Shown here: positions 42,937-53,194 of the stretch, one piece after another
Position numbering within the stretch: the stretch's first letter is position 1
Layout of the letters: every line of letters begins with the position of its first letter
From: Auraticoccus cholistanensis
Lineage (GTDB): Bacteria; Actinomycetota; Actinomycetes; Propionibacteriales; Propionibacteriaceae
Direction of reading: 5' to 3'
DNA length: 64,000 nucleotides
Assembly (NCBI RefSeq): GCF_009742705.1
Contig: NZ_WPCU01000004.1
Coordinates: 453,046-517,045, forward strand
Notes under the pieces: model-generated
What the model saw: the letters and a program-made list of their open reading frames with translations, nothing else
What the model was told of the DNA's origin: nothing
Databases searched by the model: none
Program-made: the position numbers and the translations under genes

Positions 42937-43437
42937 ATGGCGAGGACGACGACCGACGGCGGCCGGCTGGGGCACCAGGAGCTGGGCTGGACCCTCGGGG
43001 TGCTGCTGCGTCACTACCAGGACGAGGTGGGCCGGGTCCTCGACGACGTCCCGCAGGGGCACCGCGGGTTCCAGGTGCTGACCTCGGTCGTGCACGGCGA
43101 CCAGCGCAGCCAGCTGGCGCTCGCCCGCCACCTCGGCATCGACCGCACGGTGATGACCTACGTCGTCGACGACCTCGTCGCCGCCGGCTGGGTGGAGCGC
43201 CAGGTCGACCCCGACGACCGGCGCCAGCGACGTCTGGTGGCCACGCCCGCCGGCCGGCAGCGGCTGGCCCGGCTCGAGCTCGACGTCCGTGCCGCCGAGG
43301 ACCGGGCCCTGTCGAGCCTGCCCGGCGAGGACCGCGCCACGCTCCGGCACCTGCTCGGGGTCGTCGCCTGCGCCATCCGGCAGGTCGACCCGGTGGACCC
43401 CTGCGAGGCGGTCGAGTCGGCCCTCCGGCCCCGGTAG
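42937..43437 (+). CDS. MarR family transcriptional regulator
   Basis: The 166-residue protein has the MarR winged helix: SQLALARHLGIDRTVMTYVVDDLVAAGWVERQVDPDDRRQRRLVATPAGRQRLARL, with the DxR wing motif. It most likely represses the divergent LLM/FAD oxidoreductase operon and itself, responding to a phenolic or redox ligand. ATG has no Shine-Dalgarno site and follows TACGAT by 6 bases. Confidence 0.92.
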   Translation: MARTTTDGGRLGHQELGWTLGVLLRHYQDEVGRVLDDVPQGHRGFQVLTSVVHGDQRSQLALARHLGIDRTVMTYVVDDLVAAGWVERQVDPDDRRQRRLVATPAGRQRLARLELDVRAAEDRALSSLPGEDRATLRHLLGVVACAIRQVDPVDPCEAVESALRPR

Positions 43438-43448
43438 CTCCGTCGCGT

Positions 43449-43464
43449 GCCGGTGGGCACCGGC
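43449..43464 (+). terminator. Hairpin after the MarR gene
   Basis: GCCGGT-GGGC-ACCGGC forms a 6-bp stem 11 bases after the stop codon and upstream of the clpB promoter. It would insulate clpB from read-through. Confidence 0.45.
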
Positions 43465-43525
43465 GGCGCGGGCCAGGGGCGTCACGGGGTGGCCCGGAGC
43501 GACCCCCGAGAGAGCCCTGAGCAGA

Positions 43526-43592
43526 GTTGAGCGGAGGTGGCTCAAGTTGGAATACTGGTCCTCGACGACAGGTTGAGCCGGTAGGACTCAAG
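43526..43592 (+). promoter_or_regulatory. clpB promoter with two HAIR (HspR) operators
   Basis: HAIR repeats occur at 43526-43546 (GTTGAGC-N7-GCTCAAG) and 43572-43592 (GTTGAGC-N7-ACTCAAG). A promoter fits exactly: TTGAGC (43527-43532) as -35, 18 bases, AATACT (43551-43556) as -10. The first operator therefore contains the -35 and the second lies just downstream of the start, a clear repression layout. Confidence 0.9.
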
Positions 43593-43626
43593 GTGGGTCC
43601 TCCCCATGCCGTACGAGGAAGTGCCC

Positions 43627-46221
<2,595 letters not shown>

Positions 46222-46279
46222 CCGCCCGGCCCTGACCGCTCCGGTCAGGCCGCACCCGGCCGCTCCGGCCGTCCCGGCG

Positions 46280-46316
46280 TGAGGGCCCGCACACCCCCCG
46301 GGTGTGCGGGCCCTCG
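46280..46316 (+). terminator. Strong hairpin terminator after clpB
   Basis: The arms 46281-46296 and 46300-46315 form a 16-bp perfect GC-rich stem (GAGGGCCCGCACACCC with its complement) with a 3-base loop, about 60 bases after the clpB stop. It also faces the convergent DUF4173 gene. Confidence 0.85.
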
Positions 46317-46409
46317 TCGCGTCCGGCCGCGGGCTCGTGGTGCACCGCCGCGACCGGCCCCGGCCGGCCGCCGCACCCGCGACGGCCTCCGCCCGGCGGG
46401 TGGCCCCGC

Positions 46410-48050
46410 TCAGCGCCCGGACAGCCGGCAGTCCAGGCCGCGGTCGACCGGGCGGTGCCGCAGCAGCTCCAGCGCCCGTCCGGTCGGCAGGTCCCACCCG
46501 GCGGGGTCGGGTGCGAGGTCGAGCCGGCGCAGCGTGCAGGAGCGCAGCGGCTCGGGCAGCCGGTCCAGCGCCGGCACGGCCTCGGCGGTGAGCGTGCCGA
46601 GGTAGCGGGCGTCGAGCGTGCCGGTGGCGGCGTGCCGGGCCACGTTGCGCTCGGCCACCACCCGGTCCGGACCCGCCGCGGTCAGCGCCAGCAGCATCAC
46701 GCACCCCAGCCAGACCGCGATCCGCGGCACCCAGCTGCCGCGCAGCCGCACGCAGACCGTCGCGGCCAGCAGCAGCACCACGGCGACCCACACCTCGAAG
46801 GTGGCGACCAGCAGCCGCAGCCGGCTGGCGCCGAAGGCCGCCTCGTAGAGGGCCATCCGGTGCAGCGCGGAGGCCGCCACGGCCAGCGCGAGCAGGCAGA
46901 GCGTGCACAGCAGCCCGCGGAGCCAGCGGCGGTCCGCGGGGGTGGCCCGGGCGGCCCGCCGGACGGTCGTCGCCACCACGACCAGCACCAGGCAGGTGGC
47001 CGCCACCAGCTGGCCGAACCCCTGGTGGACGTGCTCGGCGTGGCTGGTGCCGTGGGCCCGCAGGTAGGCCTCGCCGCCGAACAGGGCGGAGGCCTGGGCG
47101 GCCAGGAAGACCGCCAGCACCACCACCACCGAGCCGACGGGGACGCCCCACTCGCTGCGCCGCAGCGGCGGCCGCGGTCGGGCCCGCAGCACGCCGACGT
47201 CCGGGGGCAGCACGACCACGGTGAGCAGCGACCAGGTCAGCAGCAGCACCGCGCCGAGGACGAGCAGACGCAGCGGCAGCCGGTCCAGGTCGGGCACCAG
47301 CCCGAGCACCCAGGAGGCGAAGACGTCGTCGGCGCTGGCGAGCAGGCCGGTGAACACGGCGACCAGCCCCGCGGCCACGACGGCCGTCCGCACCGTCCGG
47401 CCCAGGGTGGCGGGGTCCTGCCGACCCGCGCCCAGCGAGCGGGCCAGCCACGGCAGTCCGCGGACCCAGGCGATGGCGAGGGCGGCCACGGCGGCCAGCG
47501 CGGCGCCGGTGCTGCGCGCCCGCGTGCTGGTCAGCGGGACCAGGGCGATCGCCGCGGCCCAGCACAGCAGCACCGCCCAGGACGAGGAGGTCAGCACGCC
47601 GGTGAGCACCATCAGCCCCGCCAGCGCGGCGGTGGAGAGGTCCCCGCGCCGCGCCCGGGGCCGGTGCGCGACCACGACCAGCGCCAGGACGAGCCCGGCG
47701 ACCACCGTCGCGGCCACGCCGACACCCGCACCCGGCGCCGTGGTCGCGGCCACCACCGCCGGCAGCAGGGCCGCCAGCGCCAGCCCCCGGTGCTGCTGGC
47801 CCGGACGCGGGTCGGGCCAGAAGCTGCCGAACAGCGCGTCCACCGGGCTGCCCACGGCCGCACCGCCGGGGGTGAGCTCGACCGGCGCGCCGGTGCGCGG
47901 ATCCGCGGCCCGGACGGCAGGTGGGGCGGCGGACGTCTGCGTCCCCGGCCGCCGCGGTGGCCCGGGTGGTCGCGCGGGCGCTGCGGTGGGTCGGGCCCCG
48001 GCGGGTGGCCGGGGAACCGGGGGGACGGACCGGGGGACCGGGTCGTGCAC
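46410..48050 (-). CDS. DUF4173-type polytopic membrane protein
   Basis: The 546-residue protein has a Pro/Ala-rich cytoplasmic N-terminus (~1-75) and about 12 membrane spans. It carries DUF4153/4173 features: DDVFASWVLGL, HVHQGFGQLVAATCLVLVVV, RMALYEAAFGASRLRLLVATFEVWVAV and ERNVARHAATGTLDARYLGTLTAEAVPAL. Function is unknown. GTG 48050 is chosen because GGAGGAG lies 5 bases upstream; the frame continues another 59 codons of low-complexity sequence that is unlikely to be translated. It converges on clpB. Confidence 0.82.
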   Translation of the reverse strand: MHDPVPRSVPPVPRPPAGARPTAAPARPPGPPRRPGTQTSAAPPAVRAADPRTGAPVELTPGGAAVGSPVDALFGSFWPDPRPGQQHRGLALAALLPAVVAATTAPGAGVGVAATVVAGLVLALVVVAHRPRARRGDLSTAALAGLMVLTGVLTSSSWAVLLCWAAAIALVPLTSTRARSTGAALAAVAALAIAWVRGLPWLARSLGAGRQDPATLGRTVRTAVVAAGLVAVFTGLLASADDVFASWVLGLVPDLDRLPLRLLVLGAVLLLTWSLLTVVVLPPDVGVLRARPRPPLRRSEWGVPVGSVVVVLAVFLAAQASALFGGEAYLRAHGTSHAEHVHQGFGQLVAATCLVLVVVATTVRRAARATPADRRWLRGLLCTLCLLALAVAASALHRMALYEAAFGASRLRLLVATFEVWVAVVLLLAATVCVRLRGSWVPRIAVWLGCVMLLALTAAGPDRVVAERNVARHAATGTLDARYLGTLTAEAVPALDRLPEPLRSCTLRRLDLAPDPAGWDLPTGRALELLRHRPVDRGLDCRLSGR

Positions 48051-48364
48051 GGCAGCTCCTCCACGGGTGGCTGGTCGCCGGCCCGCTCGCGGACCCCTCG
48101 GGCCGACGGCGGGGGCGGCGCCGACGCTAGGACCCCGCCGCCGCCCCGGGGGAGGGCCGGCGGGCGACCGGTGCCCGGGGTGGTAGCGGGCGGGGAGCAG
48201 GGTCGCAGCCACGCCCGGGCGGGGCACGACCCCGGGCCGAGCGCGGCGACGGCGGGCACGGCCCGCAGGCGGACGCCTGCTTCCCCACCCGCCCCGGCGG
48301 GGGGCGGCGTGTGCGCTCCGGGCCGGAACGGGTACGACCCGGTCAGACGACCTGAGGAGGAGCC
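48051..48364. other. 314-base intergenic region between divergent genes
   Basis: The gap holds GC-rich low-complexity sequence and open frames that look like chance. The only structure I can point to is a perfect 5-bp palindrome CGGGT-ACG-ACCCG (48329-48341), ending 23 bases before the downstream start. AGGAGGAGC follows as the ribosome site of the plus-strand gene. No RNA gene or terminator is apparent. Confidence 0.5.
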
Positions 48365-48562
48365 GTGAGCGAGGACCAGCAGCCCGACGACCCCCGCGCG
48401 ATGGACGAGGAGGAGCTCGAGGACCCGCCGCCCGCCTCCACCCAGACCTCCGGCGACGAGCCGGTGGTCGAGGAGGAGTACGCGCAGGGCAGCACCACCG
48501 ACTCCGGCGGCGCGGACCGCGACGCCCCGGCGGGAGAGGACTACGCCGGCAGCGGTTTCTGA
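48365..48562 (+). CDS. Small acidic disordered protein
   Basis: The 65-residue protein (MSEDQQPDDPRAMDEEELED at the start, AGEDYAGSGF at the end) is rich in Asp, Glu, Pro, Ser and Gly and lacks hydrophobic segments. GAGGAGGAGC precedes the GTG by a good distance, and a hairpin follows the stop, so it is likely expressed. Similar acidic small proteins are common in actinobacteria without known role. No partner can be inferred. Confidence 0.6.
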   Translation: MSEDQQPDDPRAMDEEELEDPPPASTQTSGDEPVVEEEYAQGSTTDSGGADRDAPAGEDYAGSGF

Positions 48563-48592
48563 GCCGCCGCCCGCCGGGCGACGGGCCCGGCC

Positions 48593-48611
48593 GCCCGCCG
48601 GTCCGGCGGGC
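48593..48611 (+). terminator. Hairpin after small acidic gene
   Basis: GCCCGCCG (48593-48600) and CGGCGGGC (48604-48611) pair perfectly around a 3-base loop, 30 bases after the stop codon and just before the next promoter. Confidence 0.55.
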
Positions 48612-48636
48612 ACGACGCCGCTGACCCCGGGACCAC

Positions 48637-48642
48637 TAGGGT
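48637..48642 (+). promoter_or_regulatory. Leaderless -10 box for the 48650 gene
   Basis: TAGGGT ends 7 bases before ATG 48650 and no Shine-Dalgarno sequence is present. Confidence 0.4.
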
Positions 48643-48649
48643 CCCTGGC

Positions 48650-49732
48650 ATGCCCAGACCACCGCTCTCACCCAGGGCGGTGTCCCTGCAGCGCCACGGC
48701 ACGATCCTGTGGGGGGTGCTGCTGCTCGGGGTCTGGCTGCTCGGCACGGCCTTCTGGACGGTGCTGGGCGCCAGCGGCTTCTTCGACTCCGGCGGCGCGG
48801 ACGAGCCGGTGCCGCCGGCCACGGCCGCCGTCGCCTACTTCATCGCCTCCCAGCTGCTGGTGGGTCTGTTCGGCGTCCTCGGGCTGGTCCTGGTGGTCGT
48901 CGGGCTCCGGGCCGGCCGCCGCGCCCGGGCCTTCGAGCAGCGCGACCGGGCGCTCGCCGCGGCGCTGGCGGGCGCGGTCGACCAGCTGCGCCGGCTGCCT
49001 GCCGAGGCGGTGTACGAACCGGGCGAGGGCGACGTCGTGCTGCGCGGCGCCCGGCTGGTCGAGGTCTCCCGCCACTTCGACAGCCAGGCCCACGGGGCGG
49101 TCACCGGCACGATGGTGCACCGCATGCGCAGCTTCGGCAGCTCCTTCTCGCTGTCCTACGGCGCCTCCTCGGGGCTGGGCGTCGGCTCGAGCAGCTTCAG
49201 CTCCTCGGCCGTCGGCCTCAGCTCGGTGGACCTGCAGCTGAGCGCCACCACCCGCGACGACCTGATGGGCGACGCCCTCTTCGCGGTCTTCGAGGCGCCC
49301 GGCCCGGCCGGCCCCGAGGACGTCCACCGGGTGGTCAGCATGTCGGCCGCCGCGGCCATGGGCTGGGTGAGCGACCTGGTCGCCTCGGTCGCCTACCAGC
49401 TGGGCGGACGCGACACCCACGCCGGGGCCACGCTGCTCGCGGCGGCGGGGGAGCTCGCCGCCCGCTTCGCCCCGCCCGACGTCTCCTACACCACCGACCG
49501 GCTGATGGCCCTGGAGCGCCGGTCCGCCGCCGAGCGTGCGCCCGTGACCGTCCACGGACCCGCGATCGGGCGCAACGCCCTCCTCGGCGCGGGCATCAGC
49601 ATCGACGGCGGGACCCCGCTGCAGCTGCTGCCGGCCGGGTTCCCGCAGCTGTTCGGGCAGGTGGTGGGCCAGGCCCTGGCGGCCGCGGAGCAGCAGCTGC
49701 CCGGCGGCAGCAGGCGCGCCGTCACCGCCTGA
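48650..49732 (+). CDS. Hypothetical membrane protein with large cytoplasmic domain
   Basis: The 360-residue protein has two membrane spans (~18-42 and ~58-85) followed by a basic turn (RAGRRARAFEQRDR) and a ~260-residue domain. That domain includes a Ser/Gly-rich stretch (GSSFSLSYGASSGLGVGSSS) and closes with GPAIGRNALLGAGISIDGGTPLQLLPAGFPQLFGQVVGQAL. I do not recognise a family. The serine-rich core is unusual against neighbouring codon and residue use. ATG 48650 likely starts a leaderless message. Confidence 0.65.
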   Translation: MPRPPLSPRAVSLQRHGTILWGVLLLGVWLLGTAFWTVLGASGFFDSGGADEPVPPATAAVAYFIASQLLVGLFGVLGLVLVVVGLRAGRRARAFEQRDRALAAALAGAVDQLRRLPAEAVYEPGEGDVVLRGARLVEVSRHFDSQAHGAVTGTMVHRMRSFGSSFSLSYGASSGLGVGSSSFSSSAVGLSSVDLQLSATTRDDLMGDALFAVFEAPGPAGPEDVHRVVSMSAAAAMGWVSDLVASVAYQLGGRDTHAGATLLAAAGELAARFAPPDVSYTTDRLMALERRSAAERAPVTVHGPAIGRNALLGAGISIDGGTPLQLLPAGFPQLFGQVVGQALAAAEQQLPGGSRRAVTA

Positions 49733-49741
49733 AGGCGCCGC

Positions 49742-50245
49742 TCACCTGTCGCGCTCGAGCAGCTCCTCGTAGAAGCCCACCACGTCGCCGAGGAAGTCCG
49801 CGACCACCGCCTGCTCCTCGGGCGTGCGCCGCTCGACGAGGGCCACCACGCCGTCGATGATCGGGCGCAGCTCCTCGAAGACCCGGGCCACGGACTCGGC
49901 GTCGGGGGCCACGGTGACCCGACGCCGGTCGTGCGGGTCGCGGCGGCGGTGCGCGTGCCCGGCGGCGCTCAGCCGGTCGATGACGTGCGTGGTGGCGGCG
50001 GTGGACATCTCCATCCGACGGGCCAGCTCGCTGGCGCTCATCGGCCCGTGCAGCAGCAGGTGCTCCACGGCCGCCAGGTCGGTGGGACCGATCCCGAGCG
50101 TGCGGGCCAGCTGGCGCTGCACCTTGTCCGCCAGCACCTGCAGCTCACGGACCCTGGCGGCCACCGGCGGCACCTGCGTCCGGGGCAGCTGCGCGGGCGG
50201 GTCGGCGGGCTCGCTGAGCGGCCCGGGGTTGCTCCGCGGGGACAT
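49742..50245 (-). CDS. MarR family transcriptional regulator
   Basis: The 167-residue regulator has the MarR fold: LAAVEHLLLHGPMSASELARRMEMSTAATTHVIDRLSAAGHAHRRRDPHDRRRVTVAPDAES, including the basic wing HDRRR. The N-terminal ~25 residues are proline-rich. ATG 50245 has no ribosome site and follows TAGCAT by 7 bases. It is divergent from the MMPL exporter, with a palindromic operator in the 59-base gap, so it should repress the exporter and itself. Confidence 0.92.
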   Translation of the reverse strand: MSPRSNPGPLSEPADPPAQLPRTQVPPVAARVRELQVLADKVQRQLARTLGIGPTDLAAVEHLLLHGPMSASELARRMEMSTAATTHVIDRLSAAGHAHRRRDPHDRRRVTVAPDAESVARVFEELRPIIDGVVALVERRTPEEQAVVADFLGDVVGFYEELLERDR

Positions 50246-50252
50246 GTGGGCG

Positions 50253-50293
50253 ATGCTAACCACTCGAGTAACTAAACGACTTGGTAACCAAGT
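50253..50293. promoter_or_regulatory. MarR operator and promoters between MarR and MMPL genes
   Basis: ACTTGGT-A-ACCAAGT (50279-50293) is a perfect 7-bp-arm palindrome centred 19 bases before the MMPL start and overlapping its likely transcription start. The nearby CTCGAG and GAGTAACT form a second, weaker dyad toward the marR side. TAGCAT (50258-50253, minus) is the marR -10. The patch is AT-rich relative to surroundings. Confidence 0.75.
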
Positions 50294-50304
50294 GAGGTGA
50301 TCGC

Positions 50305-52329
50305 GTGGCGGTCCTGGTCGGCACCACGCGGCGTGCCTGGCTGGTCCTGGTGGTGGCGGTGCTGGCGGTGGGGGCGGCCTTCGCGTGGACGCCGCGGGTG
50401 GACGACGCGGCCCTCCCCGGGGCCGGTCTGCCGGCGGAGACGCAGTCGGCCCAGGTGGACGCACTGCTCGAGGAGTTCCCCGGAGCCGACGACAGCGCCG
50501 CCCTGCTGGTGTGGGACCGCGGCGGCGAGCCGCTGGACGACGCCGACCGGCGTGCCGTGGGCGAGCGGGCCGCCGCGCTGGCCGAGGAGTCCACCACGCC
50601 GGAGGCGGTGCGTCCGCAGGTCAGCGAAGACGGCACGGCCGCCCTGGTGGTGGTCCCGGTGGCGGGTGCGGACGTCGACGCCGACCTGGCCGGGCTCGCC
50701 GACCGGTTCCGGGCGCTGGCGGCCGAGGACCTGCCGGCGGGTCTGACCTCGCGGCTGACCGGTCCGGTGGGGTTCTCCGACGACGTCTCCGGGGCCTTCG
50801 CCGGCGCCGACCTGCGGCTGCTGCTGGTCACCGTCGCCGTCGTGGCGGTGCTGCTCATCATCACCTACCGCAGCCCTCTGCTGTGGCTGGTGCCGCTGCT
50901 CGTGGTGGGCACCGCCGACGGGCTGGCCCGCGTCGTGGTCGCGCCGGTCGCGGAGGCGGCCGGGCTGCCGGTGGACGCCTCCATCTCCGGGATCCTCTCG
51001 GTGCTCGTCTTCGGGGCCGGGACGAACTACGCCCTGCTGCTGGTGGCCCGCTACCGCGAGGAGCTGCAGCGCGAACCGGACCGCCACGTGGCCATGGCCA
51101 CCGCCGTGCGCAGCGCCGGTCCCGCCGTGCTGGCCAGCGGCGGCACGGTGGTGCTGAGCCTGCTGACCCTGCTGCTGGCCTCGCTCGAGGGCAACCGGGC
51201 GCTCGGTCTGGCGTGCGCGCTGGGGGTGGTGCTGGCCATGGCCTCCGCCCTGCTGGTGCTGCCCGCCGCCCTGGTGGTGTGCGGCCGGGGGCTGTTCTGG
51301 CCGCTGGTGCCGCGGGTGCGGGACGACGGCGAGGACGTCCGCCCGGGGCTGTGGCACCGGCTCGGCGAGGGGGTGGCGCGGCGGCCGGCGCTGGTGGCCG
51401 TGGTCGCCGTCTGCGGGGTCGCGGTGCTCGCCCTGGGGCTGGGCAGCTACCGGGTCGGTCTCTCCCAGACCGAGCAGCTGCTCGGCGAGCCGGAGTCCGT
51501 GCAGGCTCAGGCGGTGCTCGACCGCTCCTTCAGCGCCGGGCTGTCCGGCGGCATCGACGTGCTGGTGCCCGCCGACCGGGTCGAGCCGGCGGTGGCCCTG
51601 GTCGAGGGCCTGGACCGGGTCGGGTCCGTCCGCCCGCTCGGTGAGCACGAGGGGCTGGCCCGGCTCAGCGTCACCAGCTCCGAGCCGCCGCAGAGCGAGG
51701 GCGCCTTCCAGCTGGTCCGCGACCTGCGCAGCGGCCTGGCCGCCGAGCCGGGACTGGAGGGGGCGCTGGTCGGCGGCTCCGACGCCACCGCGCTGGACAC
51801 CCTCGTGGCGGCCGAGGAGGACCTGGAGCTGGTCGTCCCGCTGATCCTCGGCGTGGTTGCGCTGGTGCTGCTGGTGCTGCTGCGCTCGCTGCTGGCGCCG
51901 GTGCTGCTGATCGCCAGCGTGCTGGGCACCTTCTTCGCCAGCCTGGGGGCCGGGGCCTGGCTGTTCGAGCACGTCTGGGGCTTCCCGGCGCTGGACGCCA
52001 ACGTCACCCTCTACGCCTTCCTGTTCCTCATCGCCCTCGGGGTGGACTACAACATCTTCCTCACCAGCCGGGCCCGCGAGGAGCGCGCGGTGCTGGGCTA
52101 CCGGGCCGGGATGGTGGCCGCCCTGGGCAGCACCGGCGGGGTGATCACCAGCGCGGGGATCCTGCTGGCCGCCGTGTTCGCCGTCCTGGGGGTGCTGCCG
52201 GTGGTGGCGCTGACCCAGATCGGGGTCGTCGTCTGCCTGGGCGTGCTGCTGGACACCCTGGTGGTCCGCACCCTGCTGGTGCCGGCGCTGGCCTTCCTGA
52301 CCCGCGAGGCGTTCTGGTGGCCGCGCTGA
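50305..52329 (+). CDS. MMPL family RND transporter
   Basis: The 674-residue transporter has two six-helix halves with ISGILSVLVFGAGTNYALLLVARYREEL and LYAFLFLIALGVDYNIFLTSRAREE, the paired helix-4 blocks that carry the proton-relay residues (the second with GVDYN). A large extracytoplasmic domain lies in each half. MMPL proteins export lipids or drugs in actinobacteria. GAGGTGATC precedes GTG 50305. Regulation by the divergent MarR protein suggests drug efflux rather than lipid biosynthesis. Confidence 0.93.
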   Translation: MAVLVGTTRRAWLVLVVAVLAVGAAFAWTPRVDDAALPGAGLPAETQSAQVDALLEEFPGADDSAALLVWDRGGEPLDDADRRAVGERAAALAEESTTPEAVRPQVSEDGTAALVVVPVAGADVDADLAGLADRFRALAAEDLPAGLTSRLTGPVGFSDDVSGAFAGADLRLLLVTVAVVAVLLIITYRSPLLWLVPLLVVGTADGLARVVVAPVAEAAGLPVDASISGILSVLVFGAGTNYALLLVARYREELQREPDRHVAMATAVRSAGPAVLASGGTVVLSLLTLLLASLEGNRALGLACALGVVLAMASALLVLPAALVVCGRGLFWPLVPRVRDDGEDVRPGLWHRLGEGVARRPALVAVVAVCGVAVLALGLGSYRVGLSQTEQLLGEPESVQAQAVLDRSFSAGLSGGIDVLVPADRVEPAVALVEGLDRVGSVRPLGEHEGLARLSVTSSEPPQSEGAFQLVRDLRSGLAAEPGLEGALVGGSDATALDTLVAAEEDLELVVPLILGVVALVLLVLLRSLLAPVLLIASVLGTFFASLGAGAWLFEHVWGFPALDANVTLYAFLFLIALGVDYNIFLTSRAREERAVLGYRAGMVAALGSTGGVITSAGILLAAVFAVLGVLPVVALTQIGVVVCLGVLLDTLVVRTLLVPALAFLTREAFWWPR

Positions 52330-52360
52330 GCAGGATCTGAGGCCGCGGCCGGGCTGGCCC

Positions 52361-52366
52361 TAGGGT
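52361..52366 (+). promoter_or_regulatory. Leaderless -10 box
   Basis: TAGGGT ends 6 bases before GTG 52373, the start of the spermidine-synthase-like gene, and no ribosome site is present. Confidence 0.45.
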
Positions 52367-52372
52367 TGGCGG

Positions 52373-53194
52373 GTGGCCGACGAGGGAGAGCGCTCCGAGC
52401 TGGTGCCCGACCGCGACGTCCCCGGCGCCTTCGTGGTGGTGACCGGGGAGACCGAGCAGTCCTGGGTGGACCCCGACGACCCCACCCGGCTCGAGTTCGA
52501 CTACGTGCAGCGCATCGCCGACGCGCTGGACGCCCACGCCCCGGCCGGCCAGCGGCTGCGGGTGGTCCACGTCGGCGGCGCCGGGATGACGCTGCCCCGC
52601 TACGTGGCCCACACCCGGCCGAGCTCGCCGCAGATCGTGCTCGAGCCCGACAGCGAGCTGACCCGGCGGGTGCGCGAGCAGCTGCCGCTGGGCCGTCGCA
52701 GCGGGATCAAGGTCCGCGACACCGACGGGCTCAGCGGGATCGCGGCCATGCCGGCCGACTACGCCGACGTGGTGGTGCTGGACGCCTTCGTCGGGGGCCG
52801 GGTCCCGTCCGAGCTCACCACGTCGGAGTTCTTCGCCGACGTGGCGCGGGTGCTGACCGCCGACGGGACGCTGATGGTCAACATCACCGACCAGGCGCCG
52901 TTCGACTACGGCCGCCGGGTGCTGGCCGGGATGGCCGAGCACTTCCCGCAGCTGCTGGTCAGCAGCGAGCCGGCCACCCTCAAGGGACGCCGGCTGGGCA
53001 ACGTGGTGCTGCTCGGCTCGGCCCGCCCGCTGCCGGTGGCCGAGCTGACCCGGCGGGCGGCGGGATCGGCCTTTCCCTACCGGCTGGTGGTGGGGGAGGC
53101 GCTGCAGAAGTGGCTGCGCGGCTCACGCCCCTTCACCGTGGCCGACCCCGGCTCCTCACCCGCGCCGGGGCGCGGTCTCACCCACTTCAGCTGA
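52373..53194 (+). CDS. Spermidine synthase-like methyltransferase-fold protein
   Basis: The 273-residue protein has a Rossmann fold of the polyamine synthase class: RVVHVGGAGMTLPRYVAHTRPSSPQIVLEPDSELTRRV, DTDGLSGIAAMPADYADVVVLDAFVGGRVPSELTTSEFFADVARVL and LMVNITDQ. The acidic residues needed for decarboxylated-SAM and putrescine binding are only partly conserved (VLEPD and VLDAF), so it may act on another substrate. Many actinobacteria keep such orphan paralogues. Its end overlaps the convergent MFS gene by 8 bases. Confidence 0.85.
   Translation: MADEGERSELVPDRDVPGAFVVVTGETEQSWVDPDDPTRLEFDYVQRIADALDAHAPAGQRLRVVHVGGAGMTLPRYVAHTRPSSPQIVLEPDSELTRRVREQLPLGRRSGIKVRDTDGLSGIAAMPADYADVVVLDAFVGGRVPSELTTSEFFADVARVLTADGTLMVNITDQAPFDYGRRVLAGMAEHFPQLLVSSEPATLKGRRLGNVVLLGSARPLPVAELTRRAAGSAFPYRLVVGEALQKWLRGSRPFTVADPGSSPAPGRGLTHFS

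Noticed and set aside
39674-43437. Natural-product biosynthetic gene cluster
   Set aside because: Apart from the two oxidoreductases and MarR there is no synthase, carrier protein, prenyltransferase or resistance gene beside them.
48051-48364. Hidden small gene in the 314-base gap
   Set aside because: Short frames there lack ribosome sites and have low-complexity Arg/Pro/Gly translations.
52373-53194. True spermidine synthase in a polyamine operon
   Set aside because: Only part of the substrate-binding pattern is conserved and no SAM decarboxylase is adjacent, so it is called synthase-like only.
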